Source of the DNA: Lactuca virosa
Taxonomy: Eukaryota; Streptophyta; Magnoliopsida; Asterales; Asteraceae
Assembly: GCA_928212115.1 (NCBI GenBank)
Contig: CAKMRJ010005745.1
Span: forward strand, 103,218,299 to 103,282,298
Direction: 5' to 3'
DNA: 64,000 bases
Shown one piece after another: positions 22,594 through 34,528 of this stretch. The position numbers and the translations under genes were made by a program. The notes under the pieces were generated by a model. The model was not told the origin of the DNA and ran no database searches. It worked only from the letters and a program-made list of their open reading frames with translations. Position 1 is the stretch's first letter. Each line of letters starts with the position of its first letter.

Positions 22594-24264
22594 TTGTGTG
22601 GCGCTGACAGGGAACTAGCTGATGCCCTGCAGAAGGTCAGCATCACCGGTGAGGATTGGCTTGACTATTTCTTGGCCACCGACGGGATGAGTGCTGCTTG
22701 GAGGGCTCGTGGGAAGATGCTTAAATTCTTTGTTGAGAAAGAGGGTATCTTTTTTGCTTCTCCTCTTCCCCCCCCCCCCCTTTATATGAAAAGATTGACA
22801 AGTCATGTTTAGAGCGGTGCTTTGGCTTAACCGGCATTTTTTCTTGTTTTTACCAGGTGTGGAGGAGACTATTTCTTTGGAGAAAGGTCTTCGGGGTCTG
22901 TTTGACGGCGAGCTTCAGGTTCGCGACGTTAACCTGGTGGAGGCTCTCCCACCTCCTTTTTCTGGCCAATGACTCACGACGACTGACGGTTCTGATAGTG
23001 TTACCGGCGTTGGTGAGGATCCAGACATACAGGACATTGTCATCACTGGTGCTTCTCAGAAGGATCCTACACCGTCCGGGTCCCCGAGGAGTCTTCGTCT
23101 GGTTAAGAGGCGTTTTGTACTCTTGGAAGCCTCTTCCGGCGGTCGAACTGAGGCAGCTAGCACCGGGCCCCCTCTTTGTAAGAAGCATAATTTAAGTCTC
23201 TTACTGGGGAGGTTCTAAGGATTCTAACCGTGCACCCGATGAAGGTCCTCCGAAACTGCTAGAGGGGGCACAAATCAGGGCGACTGAACCGCCCTGTCAT
23301 ATGGGAGAAGGAAGCACCGAGAAAACCAGCCATGTTCCCACAATCGAAGGAGCCATGACAAAGACTGGGTCTTCGCCTCCTCATGGTCTTGCCTTCACCT
23401 CTTCCGGTAAAACCACAACCACCCCCCGCTGATGGGTTCTCATCCGGATGCTTATAAGCCAGCTTGGAGACTAACTGCTCAAGATCTTGTCTCCGATCAT
23501 GACACCGCTCTCGAGTGGTGACAGCACGCATTTCCTCCTGCCACGACTGAGGCCCTAAGTGTCATGTCCGACGAGCATATGGTTGATGGCTTGCGTTACG
23601 CTGCCGCCCAAATGTCGTCTTATTTAGTCGCGGCCACCGAATGCATCTCCGAGATGGAGACCCTCCAGTCCGACTTGAACAGGAGGGGCATTGAATGCAA
23701 AGAACTGAAGGCGGTGTTACTTGAGAGGGCAAGCTTGGCGGATCAAGCGGCGAAGCTGGGGAAAGAGGTGGAGGGCCTGAACGCTCGTGTGGGTGTCCTG
23801 ACATTGGAGAATGCCAGTCTGAGCAAGCGGACGGCGGAGCTAGAGGTTGATCTGATGACCGAGAACGCCGCAAGGGGAGCGCTGGAAAGGGATATTTCTT
23901 GGATCCTTAGCGACAGGCTCAGTCTGGTTGTGGATAGGTTGATTGAAAGTCCATAATTTCTCCAAGGCTTGGTTCTTGTGAAAGAAGCTTGTGTCGCTGC
24001 TGGTGTGGAACAGGGTAAAAGGATTGTCTGGGAGCAGGTATCCGTCGGGGAGGTTGACCCAAAGTCTGAGGAGAATGTGGCGGCTAGGACTCGAGAGATG
24101 GAAGACGCCCTGGTGACCTTCACGGAGATGGACTTTGCTGGCAATCTTCGCTGGGTGCCCTGTACATAGCTGGGCTTCGTAATCTCTGCCAGGAGTCTCA
24201 GAGAGAGGAATCGATCCCTAGTTCAAGCTTTCCTTCTGGTGATGGTAACACTCCCGTTGATTAA
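22594..24264 (+). pseudogene. Antisense gene of element C (gypsy-type transposon protein, PF04195-like), 3' part
   Basis: It runs opposite to the element's own pol. The visible part starts inside the gene because A interrupts it. Exon 1 (to 22744) shares MSAAWRA and GKM-like residues with the copy in element B. An apparent GT-AG intron (22745-22856, phase 1, with a poly-C tract) sits where B has one. Exon 2 reads SLEKGLRGLF and VNLVEALPPPF, has an in-frame TGA near 22971, then a coiled coil (about 23570-23950) with heptads such as LNRRGIECKELKAVLLER, and DFAG near the end. Further stops and a frameshift (near 24155) break it. The product's role in the element is unknown. Confidence 0.65.
22745..22856 (+). 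other. Putative intron in the antisense gene of C
   Basis: Begins G|GTATCT and ends TTTTTACCAG|GT. Removing 112 bp joins two frames homologous to the corresponding frames of element B across B's intron, in the same phase. Confidence 0.6.
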
Positions 24265-25186
24265 GTAGTTTTGTGTTTGGCTTGTTTTGATGTAACCCCC
24301 TTTGACAATATTTTCCTTATTTGTTTGTTGTCTTTACTGCCCTTTGTGGCCATCTTGTAAGTTGGGAGTCCGGTAGTTTGAACAATGTTTGCTTTTTATG
24401 GGTGTGAATGTTTCTCTTTATCGCACATACTCTTTCACCTGGTTACTCTGTGTATGGTTTATGTTGGCCATCACATGATATGTACAAAGGGTTTGTTTAC
24501 ACCCCTGGTCAGAGTTCTCTTTCTAGTGAACTCTTTATGCTTTACTTAAGCTAATCTTTGAGAGATTTGTTCTAATCTGCTGCTTAAAGACCCTGGGTGT
24601 AGCCAAGATCGTCATCTTGAGGCTCACCCAGTTTTGTTTTCTTTGTTTTGTATATTCGTGGAAGGTTATGACCCTTCTACACTCATGTCACATGTTCTTT
24701 AATTGATGAACATGTTTTGGGATGAAGGTTATGAGCCTTTCTAATGTAAACTCCCTGGCTGCCTTCTTGTAACGATTTCGCTCATGTGACGTTGGATGAT
24801 CAGTCCTTTTTTGCCACACGGTAAATGTACACAGCCTCTTTGTTTCTTAGATTTGGATATAAGGAGCATCTGAGTTGCCCTTTCTATTTACACTAGTTTT
24901 GTTTAGAGCATAATATGGCTAAAAATAGTAAAGTAATTTATGTTGATTACATTTACATATTAAATTAACACACAATGCGTTAGCTAGCACTGGTTATACA
25001 TTTAACACTTGTTTTAAGAGTAGAAGTGGCGCAGGCTCTACGCATTCCACGTTCTTGGAATGGCGCGCCCGTCTTGAGCTTCTAGGACGTAGGCACCATT
25101 CTTATGTGCTTCTACGATTTTGTATGGTCCTTCCCACGTGACACTGAGTTTCCCCATTGGTTCAACGTGGCTAGACTCATTCTTTC
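24265..25186. other. No gene seen; region between antisense gene and IN of C
   Basis: T-rich, gene-free sequence between the convergent ends of the antisense gene and pol; it probably holds the 3' ends of both transcripts. Confidence 0.5.
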
Positions 25187-26193
25187 TTAGTACCCATTCT
25201 CTAACTTTGAAGTTCTTGGACCAGACTTGGCGGTTGTAATAGTTCTCAGTCCGTGATTTCGCGTTTCTCGTCGAGCATGTCCAGGTCTTGGCGTCTCCCT
25301 TCTTTGTTGGATACCTCCTCGAAACTCTCTGTTCGCAAGGAGCCAGCGACTATTTCCAATGGGAGGACCGCCTTCGTCCCATAGGTTAGACTGAAGGGCA
25401 TTTCTCCTGTGCTTGACCTTGCTGTGGTGCGATAGGACCATAGCACTGTCGGGAGCTCATCCATCCAGGCAGACATTCATCTGAGTAGACATATCTTAAA
25501 ACCATTGACTATGGTTTTGTTGGATATCTCTGTCTGTCCGTTAGCCTGAGGATGCGCTACTGATGTGAACCTGTGGTGGATTTTCTTGTCTTCACACCAT
25601 TCCTTGAAGGGAATTCCTTCAAACTAAGTGCCGTTATCACTTATGAGGATCCTAGGAGTTCCAAAGCGGGCCAAGATGTCCTTTGTCATGAACTTTATCA
25701 TCTTCTTTCTAGTGACAGTGGCCAGTGGTTCCACCTATATCCACTTGGTGAAATAGTCCACGGCTACCAGCAAAAACTTTACGCCTCCCGACGCCGGTGG
25801 AAATGGTCCCACTATATCGATCCCCCATTGGTGGAAAGGCCAGGGGCTAGTGATGCTTGTCAATGGCATGGCCGGTTGATTTTGCAAAGGGGCGAATGTT
25901 TGGCATTCCTTTCATTTCTTGGTTAAGGTTGAGGCGTCGTTGTATACGTCTGACCAGTATACTCCTAGGCGAAGTATCTTGCCTGTGAGTGCGCAAGCGC
26001 CTTCATGTGCTGTTGTGTCCCCGGAATGGCTTTCTTCGAGAAGAGTTTGCCCCACTGTCTTAGAAATGCACCTGAGCCATGGGTTTAAATATCCTCTTCG
26101 GTACAACTGATTGTCCCTTATTGAAAAATGTGGTGCTCTGACTTTGACTTTCCTCACCTCATGTGGATCGTCCGGAAGCACGCCATTGCGCAA
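25187..26193 (-). pseudogene. Integrase of element C
   Basis: From 26193 leftwards: zinc-binding region with the H..H pattern (EGACALTGKILRLGVYWSDV), then the catalytic core with VDYFTKW, ISDNGT and HPQANGQTE (about 25880-25540), and the C-terminal stretch ELPTVLWSYRTTARSSTGEM and PFSLTYGTKAVLPLE. The D-D-E residues are visible, but several in-frame stops, including one after ISDNGT, break the frame. The family signature is Tat-type, with no chromodomain seen. Confidence 0.8.
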
Positions 26194-26358
26194 GTAATCA
26201 ACAAATGGTTTTGTCCATTCTGTGGGGACTGATATGGTATTGACTTTTTGGTTATCAATACTCCTTTCCGGGAGTACTTCGACTAAAACTATCTTTGTGA
26301 GATGATCATACGAGGTAGAGGCCAGCTTGTTGAGGGCGTCTGCACTTGCATTTCCCCT

Positions 26359-26379
26359 CCCCCCCCCCCCCCCCCCCCC
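26359..26379. repeat. 21-base poly-C run
   Basis: An uninterrupted C-run lies between the RNase H and integrase remnants. It may be real slippage or an assembly length error. Other C-runs are near 22771-22781 and 33343-33356. Confidence 0.85.
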
Positions 26380-26900
26380 GGGATATTTGATTTATTTAAA
26401 AACTTTTGAATGTGCTGGCTAAATTACAGACCGCGTCTAGATATTTCTGCATCCTAGGGTCCTTTGCCTCGTATACTCCATTTATTTGGTTTGTGTTAAG
26501 CAACGAGTCACTAAGAGCTCCTAGTTGTTTTGCGCCAACCTGCTTGGCCAGCCTTAGTCCTTCCAGTAGTGCCTCATACTCTGTTTCATTGTTAGATACT
26601 TGGAAGTCGAACCGCAGTGCATAGGTGATCTCTTCGTCTTTGGGGATTTTAGAGGATTAGGCCTGCGCCTGAGCCTTCTTTACTTTCTGCGCCATCGGTA
26701 TACAACTTCCAAAATTCCTTGTCGGCTTTAGGCTCTAATGGGTCGACAGATATTGTCGTCGACACTCCCTTGATGGTATCTGGGATTTCAACCAGGAAGT
26801 TAGCAAGGACCTGATCTTTGATGCTGGTTCTGGGGTGGTACTGGATGTCGTGTTCACCCAACTTGGCTAGGCGTACAGACTTTTCCGGCCTTAGCAGCAC
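26380..26900 (-). pseudogene. RNase H of element C
   Basis: The frame includes LAKLGEHDIQYHPRTSIKDQ and then the RNase H active-site start LYTDGAESKEGSGAGLIL, where the first catalytic Asp is present (about 26700). The remainder towards 26400 is frameshifted; pieces with the ESLRDSLLNTN-like region can be read on the minus strand. This linker-plus-RNase H arrangement is typical of Tat elements. Confidence 0.75.
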
Positions 26901-28061
26901 TTATTTTATTGGGTAACTGGTCAGAACATCCATCTTGTGGGCTTGGAAATACCTCCGTAAATGTCTCGTTGCGTAGACCAAGGCGAGGACCAGTTTTTTC
27001 AAGGTCGGGTAAGATACTTCTGGCCCTTGCAGGGACCTATTGACAAAATGAATGGGGATTTGCTTGCCTTCCCTTTCCACCACTAACATAGAGGAGATAG
27101 CCTCCTCCAATGCTACTAAGTACATCTGTAGCGTCTCCCCAGGAAGTGGGCAGGCTAGAGTCAGGAGTTGCTGCAGTGCGTCTTTCAATTTTTGCAAGGC
27201 CACGTCCGCTTCCTCTTTTAATTTGAATTGCTTTTTGTCTAAGCATCCTTTGAGTGTTTGGTACAAAGGACGCGCATTCTCTGCGGATTTGGCAATGAAC
27301 CTTCCAAGAGTCGTTAACCTACCGTTGATCTCTTGTACTCCCTTAAGGTTGCGGGGAGTTTTCGACTAGAGCAACTCTTGTATTTTGGTGGGATTGGGTA
27401 GGATCCCTTCCCTGGTCACCTGATAGCCACGGAATTGCCCTTCCTCGACTCCAAAAGTACACTTAGCCGGATTTAACTTCATATGCGCTTTGACTAGCGT
27501 TTTGAAGGTTTCTTCCACGTCTTGGAGTAACATCTCTTCATTGCGGCTTTTAATTACCATATCGTCGATGTAGACTTCGATATTTCATCCAATTTGGTCT
27601 GCGAATACCTTGTCCATCAGCCACTGGTAAGTAGCACCCGCGTTTTTTAGCCCAAATGGCATTTTCTGATAGCAGAAGGTGCCCTTTTCGGTATGAGAGG
27701 CTGTTGTTGCTTCATCTTCTCGCTTCATCTGCACCTGGTGATAGCCCTTATATGCGTCAAGGAAACATTTAAATTGGAAGCCTTCAAGCGATTGGACTTT
27801 CTGATCGATCTCCCGGAGAGGATAACAATCCTTTAGGTAGGCATTATTTAGATCTGAATATTATATGCACATTCGCCATGCCCCTTTGGATTTCTTTACC
27901 ATGAATGGGTTTCCTTTCCATGTTGGGAACATTACTTCCCTGAGTATGCCAGTACTCACCAGATCGGCCACTTATGCATTAATAGCCCTATTGCGGTCTG
28001 CCACCTGTCCTCGCTTCTTTTGCTTTACAGGGTTACTCCTAGGTGCGATGTTGAGGCTGTG
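26901..28061 (-). pseudogene. Reverse transcriptase of element C
   Basis: Order on the minus strand: GNPFMVKKSKGAWRM, DLNNAYLKDCYPL, FLDAYKGYHQ, MPFGLKNAGATYQ, the catalytic YIDDMVIKSR (about 27560), then LNPAKCTFGVEEGQF and the connection region ending RHLRRYFQAHKMDVL. All main RT motifs are recognisable. In-frame stops occur at several points, so the domain is not translatable. Confidence 0.82.
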
Positions 28062-28750
28062 TTATATGACCTGTCGATCGACGCCTGTCAGATCCGTTGG
28101 CTTCCAGACGAAGAAGGTGGAGTATTGCCTCAGGAGCGCCACCAGTCGTGCCTTGGTTTCGTCTGTTAAGTGGGCGACGATTCGCACGAGCTGCTCTGGA
28201 TACTCCATGTTTATCTGGTGTTGCTCGTTGGAACATCCCTCCTTGGACTTCTTTGGCGCGCGCACGAGTTGTGGGGCGACTATGATTTGGTGGCAATGTT
28301 GTGCTATGGTGTTTGTGGCGAGGACCACCGCCGACCCCTGGCGTGTGCTGAATTTAATGATGCCATGTATCGTCGATGGTACGAGATGCAGTAAAGCGAT
28401 TGCTGATCGTCCAAGCAGAATGTTGTGTTCTGTTGGGTATCGGATCACAGAGAATTCGACTGCCCTTGTGATCCGGTCCCTTTCGTCGTGGCTGACCAAC
28501 GTTAAAGGCAGCCGAATAGTTCCTAGTGGCCACAAGCTATGCCCAGTGAATCCTACTAATGGTCCACCAGTTGAGGGTTGGAGCCCCTCTTCCCACGTGT
28601 CAGGTAGCTGCCAAAAATAGTGCTCATAGAGTATATAAGAGCAACTGCCATTGTCAATGTATATTCGGTGGACCTTCGTGTTACGAATGAATCTTGATAT
28701 GAGGAGTGGGCCTCATGGATCCCATTTTGATGGTTTGGGATCACTGCTCG
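28062..28750 (-). pseudogene. Protease and RT N-terminus of element C
   Basis: The frame 28535-28062 starts within a retroviral-type aspartic protease domain (GTIRLPLTLVSHDE, PTEHNILLGR) and runs through a linker to the RT entry motif TDLTGV. Upstream, near 28650, the minus strand encodes YIDNGSCSY, where the catalytic Asp is kept in a D-N-G form; element B has the same D-N-G. One in-frame stop at 28062 separates it from RT. Confidence 0.72.
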
Positions 28751-29121
28751 AGAAACCGATGTTGAGTAGGTTTCTCGAGAGTGCCTCTATCTCGTTTTCT
28801 ATGTGGTGAGGTGAGTTTCTCTTACGGGAGTTAGAGATATTGAATACCTCAGTGCCGTCATATAGATTCGTCTGCAGCAGATTGGGATGTGATATCGCCA
28901 TCTGAGGTGATGAGATATCCGATGATAATTACCGGAAACTCCTCTGGAACCCTGGTTCTGCTATTCTTATCATAATTGGAGGGATCTGTGTCATCAGCAC
29001 CTAGAGTGGTTCGTGCATTCTGAACAGAGCTTCTACTGCCATCCTAGATACTGTTGGGCTTAGATACCGCTTATGCAGGGAACCAACGTCGTCTATTGGT
29101 TGTATCACTCTGAGGATATGT
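28751..29121 (-). pseudogene. Gag remnant of element C
   Basis: Only ~370 bp lie between the primer-binding site and the protease, against ~1.9 kb in element B. The capsid and zinc-knuckle parts of B's gag have no counterpart, so most of gag is deleted. Several stops in all minus frames. Confidence 0.5.
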
Positions 29122-29134
29122 CCGGATGGCGCCA
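29122..29134 (-). other. Primer-binding site of element C
   Basis: Minus strand TGGCGCCATCCGG, two bases from the LTR edge at 29137; identical to that of element B (41344-41356). Confidence 0.7.
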
Positions 29135-29136
29135 AA

Positions 29137-29662
29137 TGTTGTGACATGTTCGCAGATGGTTTGGATACTGAAGGATGGGTCTGACTTGGGTGCTTCCCTG
29201 AAAACACAATCACAAAAGAATCGTTAATGGATGACCGGGTGTTCTCCCGGGACATCGCTCTGACGATCAAGTTAGTTTTTTGGAGAGAGAGAGAAGTTTT
29301 AGGGTAATCTTCATAAGAGAGAATATGGATCTCTTCCTTGAGACGGAAGAGATCCTTTAATACCTGTTACTAACGGATCGTGGGGACCGTCTCTCGTGAG
29401 CGTGAAACGTGGCCTCCTCTTACTGGGAGATCTATTCACGCTAACTAACCGCCAGGTGATGTCAGTTCTGGGCGTCACCCGGGCTATTCGTTGCTTTCTC
29501 ATTGGTTGTGAGTGAATGAGGAGATCACATGGAATGTTCTTCTCTTGTGACGAGAAATGAGCTGCCGCTCCGGCTTGGCTCTCTTAGGCCAAGACCGGGT
29601 CTTAGCCAAGGTAGTAACGTCTCTGTTACATTTAACGTGGCCGTTAGGTAACGTTAACAACT
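29137..29662 (-). mobile_element. 5' LTR of element C, cut by element D
   Basis: Plus-strand start TGTTGTGACATG matches element B's LTR start TGTTGTGATATG. A perfect 11-base inverted repeat GGATCTCTTCC/GGAAGAGATCC (29327-29337 and 29345-29355) lies just downstream (minus strand) of a TATA-like TATTAAAGG. The LTR stops at the start of element D. Confidence 0.72.
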
Positions 29663-30081
29663 TGTAACACGCCCAAATTCAACCCACATTATTCATTTAA
29701 AAATTTAAGTTATTATTTAATTCACAACTTAAGAAAATCTTAGATAAAACCATTTAACTCAAAGCATTTATCAGAGTATCATCAAAAGTTATCATGTGCA
29801 CAAATCTCACATGGATGTGATGCAATCAAGTCGTCCCCTTCCTTTATATAAGAAAATCTAAAAACATTTAAACCACAAACCGTGAGCACAATGCTTAGTG
29901 AGTTTCCCCAAAATATCACATATAACACAACACAAATAAACAGTTTTGGGTTATTAGCAACCCTCGAGACTACCCGAAGTCTTAGTGGGAAAACAGCACG
30001 CCCTGTGGGATATCCGCAACCTTAAAGTCTAAGTTCACACAACAACACATATCACAGTAATAGCTAATAGACCTAGCTAGT

Positions 30082-30147
<66 letters not shown>

Positions 30148-31581
30148 TACCACACAGGAAAGTATGGAGAGAATACTCACCTCGCATAGAAGACTGATAA
30201 ATCTCATACCTGAATTGTCAGAACTAGACTCTGCCTATTAATCGCACCAAATAATCCTAATTAGCAATTGAATTAATTATCCAAACTCAACCAATCTAAA
30301 GCCAAGTCTAATCCACAATTTGGGCAAAAGACCTGTTTGCCCCTTCCAAGACCAAAAACCCTCACAATTTGGCCAAAAGTCACACTCTGTCAAAACGTGA
30401 AAGGTCAACACAATTGACCTTACGCGTGGTGTACCAAGGCTCTAAACTTGGCTTAGAGCACAAAGCCTGAATACGAGCTCCCAGCTGGCTACGCTGGGCA
30501 TAGCCAGATTTACGCTCAACGTACTCGGCCTAAACCCAAGTCTTAATTTTTAAGCTCTAAATCATTAAGACACTTCACCCTAACCTCGGATCTGACCCTA
30601 AAAGGCATTCTAATCCATAAAGCCTCCAACTTTATGCCTTTTCATGGATAAATAAAGTTCAATACCAAAACCCTAACTTCTAACATCACCAAAAACTCGA
30701 TAGCTCATGCATGGATGAAAGAAAAGGATCAAGCTTGCATTTTATAACACCATGCACTCAAACACGTCTGGAAGGATAGCCCAAATGGTCTGGAGTAGTC
30801 TATACTCACAAGGACCAAGGTTTTGGGACAAAAAGCTCATAAAACCCAAAACTAGCTAGATCAAACAAATGAATCATCAAGGTTTCAGCTTTAGACCTTC
30901 TGGAGTTGAGAAAAGCAATGTAGGATATGGATCCACAAGATGGAGCCTCAACAATCAACAAGCTTGGACTTCTCTTTCTTATAAAATGCTCCCGAAACAC
31001 TTAAAAAGGCTTAAGATTTGCTCTAGGGGCTAGGGTTTCAAGTTGGAGGCTAAAGATGGTGGAGATTGATGTTAGGAAGGTCCCCAAGGGGTTAGAGTCC
31101 TTAATATGGCTCAAAACCATGAATTAGAGTTTTAACATTACGGCGGTATGCTCAGCGTACCATTAGTCACGCCCCTCCCCTCAGCCAGTACGCCCAACGT
31201 ACTCCTAGTGTACGCCCAACGTACTGCTAGACTCCCTTTTCCAGCTTAACTTCAAACATCCATAACTTCTTCGTTTCAACTCCATTTTCGATGATCTTTA
31301 TATCCACGAAAAGGTATCGCCAAGTTCTACAATTCTATCTTGATACTTATGACTAAAAACATTTCGAACTAAAATCCTTAATTTATGCAATAATCCCAGA
31401 ACATAACCTTTCCCATTTTACCCCTCAGATTTCATCAAACAATCCAGGGTTTAAATCACTTATCATTGTCATACACCTCCAATAGAGTCTAAACTCCATT
31501 CCAATGAAGTCTAAGGCCTTTACATTGTCACATTACAGTCTCCAAATCCTAAATTATGAAACGTCCTCAAACATGATGTTA
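29663..31581 (-). mobile_element. Left (3') LTR of gypsy element D
   Basis: Matches the middle LTR at 51243 over its length: both begin (plus) TGTAA-, share AACTTAAGAAAATCTTAG and TCATCAAAAGTTATCATGTG, a (TA)n tract at the same place, and CAACGTACTGCTAGACTCCC. The right end lacks ~46 bp present at 54746-54799 and joins at a TGTTA repeat, so the minus-strand start of the LTR was deleted. A frame at 30806-31000 recurs in the other LTR and is not a gene. Confidence 0.82.
30086..30146. repeat. (TA)n microsatellite in the left D LTR
   Basis: About 60 bp of pure TA. The homologous position in the middle LTR also has a TA tract (51695-51755), so the repeat predates insertion. Confidence 0.93.
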
Positions 31582-31749
31582 GAACTCTCCCCATTAAAAT
31601 CAAATTTCGTCCCCAAAATCATTCTTTACTACTTCCCCTGCCATACCAGTCGATCCCAATTGAATTCTAATTAAGGCTGATAGATCATCTCACCCGAAGA
31701 CCGATCACCAAGACTGCTATCAAGGCCCAACCTTAGCAGAATCAGATAT
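31582..31749 (-). mobile_element. Element D interior next to the 3' LTR
   Basis: ACTCTCCCC (the reverse of a polypurine tract) then AAATTTCGTCCCCAAAATCATTC resembles 54800-54850. No coding. It is cut at 31750 by element B. Confidence 0.65.
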
Positions 31750-32560
31750 TGTTGTGATATGTTGGAGACGGTAGTGTTGAGATTGCCAATGGGTTTAGTG
31801 TAGATGCCTTCTCCTGATATCACAGTACAAAAGTGGAAAGTAGATCGTTAGTCGACATCCCGGAGGGATTCTCGGGACGAAGCTCCGACGATCTAGTTAC
31901 TGTTTTTCCTCAGAAAAGAGAAAGTATATTCACTGGAAAGAGAGTTCCCCCTTCTTCACGAGGAAGAAGGGTCCTTTTATACCTGGTTCCAGAGGAATAT
32001 GGACCTCAACTGATTCTGTTGGACATTCCTTCATGGGGTGTGACGTGGCGGACTCCTACTAGAAGATCCTTCGTCACGTCCTTTTTGCATCCTCTCCTCA
32101 TTGGCTAGAGGAGGATCTTTAAGTTATTACGGAGATCATGGCTATCGTCTGACGAGCACGTGGGACGCTCTGAATGGTCCCACGCTCGTTGGGATGTTAT
32201 CCCTTGGTGAGGAGGCTATAGCGCTGCTCTACACCATAACGGTCACGCCTATGTCTTTCGCGTTGGCGAAGGCCCGACCTTAGCTTCGGACTTGGTCCGA
32301 CTGAGTTCAGCTCAAGCCAAGCTCGGTACTAGTTTTGACTTCTCTTTTTGACGTTCCCTCTGAGGGATACGTTAACAAGTCCCTAGGCTTGTAGGCCTTT
32401 GTGTTGGCCTGATAGCATCGACGTTCGATCCTATTTCTCAACACGTGTACGCCTGGGATTATTTCTAACTTGGAACGGGTTTTTGACAGTGTCGTCATCA
32501 TACGTCAGCCCCGAGAAAATGGGGACGGTCCGTGCTGCCAGTTATGCCTTTAAAGTTCCC
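31750..32560 (-). mobile_element. 3' LTR of element B
   Basis: Starts (plus) TGTTGTGATATG; the right edge is approximate, set by the pyrimidine run GTTCCCCCCTTCC near 32557, the likely polypurine tract read backwards. On the minus strand a TATAAAAGG (about 31974-31982) is followed by a hairpin with 9-base arms CCCTTCTTC/GAAGAAGGG (31949-31957, 31963-31971). The opposite strand of this LTR lies just upstream of the antisense gene and could act as its promoter. Confidence 0.75.
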
Positions 32561-33317
32561 CCCTTCCAAGACCGTTCATCCTTATCGTCTATCTCTTCTT
32601 CCTCTGTCTCATTTTGGGTATTCTGCGAGTTTTCCTTCACTATCATTCGTTTGTTCTAGGAAATGGATCGTCATGGTAGAGTCCCTACTGTGGAGGAGTT
32701 CCAGCTTCTGCAGGATCGTTTTGGTTTCTTAACGGAGCATGGTGTAATGATTCCAGCAAATGGGGTACCAATCCATGACTGCCCTCAATGGAAGGTGGGA
32801 GTTCAGATCCCTTTATTCGAAGCAGGGTTGCGCTTGACGACATCTGATTTCTTCAACATGATCGTGGACCACTATGGCTTCTCTGTCGACATGTTGACTC
32901 CGAGCGTCGTCAATAAAATCCTCGGTTTTGAACTGATTTGTCGATCTTTGGGTTGTATCCCCACCTTCTGGGTTTTCATTTACTTCTTTTGTTCGTCTAC
33001 GAAATCTGGTGTTAGTACTTTGGCAAAAAGGCGGGGTATTCATCAGCTAATCTCTGAACAAGACGTCCCGAAGAAAAATTAGCAAAGGCAATGGCTCTGG
33101 GTTAACCGGGACCTTGTGGGGCGTGGGTATCGCAAAACACGAGACTTTCCTGATCGCATTCTCGAATTGTTCGGGAGAAACCTAACCCTCGGCAAGAGAC
33201 TAGGCGGCATTACCATTGTTGGAGGGAACTTGGAGGATTCTGTTCTCATTGCGGCTGGTATGAGTGCCGCCTGGCGAGCCCACAGGAAGATGGCTCAACT
33301 GTACTTCGTGAGATGCG

Positions 33318-33434
33318 GTATTCTTTTGTCTCTTTCTTCCCTCCCCCCCCCCCCCCTTCTTTTTTTTTTGAAAATAAAGGGGAGGAGGAGCAGGGTATCT
33401 GATAAGTCCTTATATTCGATTCTTATTTGTGTAG
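33318..33434 (+). other. Putative intron in the antisense gene of B
   Basis: Begins G|GTATTC and ends TTTGTGTAG|GT. Same phase and same flanking residues as the intron in element C. Both contain a C-run. Being 117 bp (a multiple of three), it does not break the frame, so the frame alone would hide it. Confidence 0.62.
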
Positions 33435-34491
33435 GTGCTGAATCCGAGATTTCTTTGGAGATGGCCTTGCGTGGTCACTATCGGGGTAGGCTCTATCATC
33501 AGGAGGTCGATCTTGTAGAGGCTCTTCCTCCTCCCGTGTCTGAAAGGCGTATGCGAGAGCTAGCTGGATTGATCTCCGCGGAAGGGGGAAATACTGGCTC
33601 TAGCAGGCCTACATTGCCTTCCCGACCGGCCGTTGGAGTCGTTTCCCCAGCTCGTCCACTAAATTATGTCCATTCTTGTTCGCCTGTGGGCGCACAAGCT
33701 GGGAGGGTTACTGCTCCTGTTCGGAAAAGGCGAAGTGTGTGTGTGGTGCCGTCGTCGGATGAGGAGACAAAATCCGATGATATGGGTCTTCGTCCTCATA
33801 AAATGCGCAAGACTGTATCTATGATCAGGCTTCTTGGAAGCATCGGGGATGTTCTTGGCAACAAGTTCTCGGCGTCTGCACAGAAAAATAAAGTTGTGAT
33901 CTGTAACACCCCAATGTTCATGTATTTTCAAATTCATCCCTTGGGTTGTAATTAGATTATTTTCGTCCTTGGGGAAGAAAGGAGTTAGCCCTTTTTGGAT
34001 GAGGGTGTTGAAGTCTAAGTAGTCTGAGTGTTCGATGACGTTTCGGAGCCCAAGGGTATAGCCGTAATTTGATAACTCGGCCATTTATGGAGTTTGGGTT
34101 TTGTTTGGGAAGTTTTAAGGCCATGGTGAGTTTCTAGAAGTGTAGGGCTTCTCACCACCTTTCTGTGCATATAAAGAACGTCAAAAACAGAGTTGAAACG
34201 AAGAAGTTATGGTCGTTTGAAGTTGGAGTGGTGCGGGTGAGTGATTGTTGACTTGTTGACCAAGCTTATTTAAAGCTCACGACGTGAAGTGCTCACGACG
34301 TGAAGTGCTCATGACGTGAGACGCACCTAAGGCTCCAAAACCCTTATTTTCGGGTATTTAAAGGTATGAGATTATTAGAGTTGCTTCTCCTCAGCCTGTT
34401 TCACTCCCAAGTCACTGAAAAACCCTAGATTCGGCCTTCTTGAGCCCTTGAGCCATTGTTGGTGGTATTGGTATGTTATATTGATTTCCTT

Positions 34492-34528
34492 GAAGAAGAA
34501 GAAGAAGAAGAAGAAGAAGAAGAAGAAG
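34492..34528. repeat. (GAA)n microsatellite
   Basis: About twelve GAA/AAG triplets in solo LTR F; long poly-Phe or poly-Leu frames on the minus strand are artefacts of it. Confidence 0.9.

Larger units (their letters stand above)
22592..29662 (-). mobile_element. Tat-lineage gypsy element C, truncated by A and by D
   Basis: Minus-strand order from the right: LTR, a primer-binding site complementary to a tRNA ending GGATGGCGCCA (not initiator Met), short gag remnant, PR, RT, RH, IN, then a gene on the opposite strand. An antisense ORF between IN and the 3' LTR is a known trait of Tat-lineage elements such as Grande, RIRE2 and Retand. Element A is inserted at 22591/22592, so the 3' end lies outside the window; element D cuts the 5' LTR at 29662. 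Confidence 0.8.
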
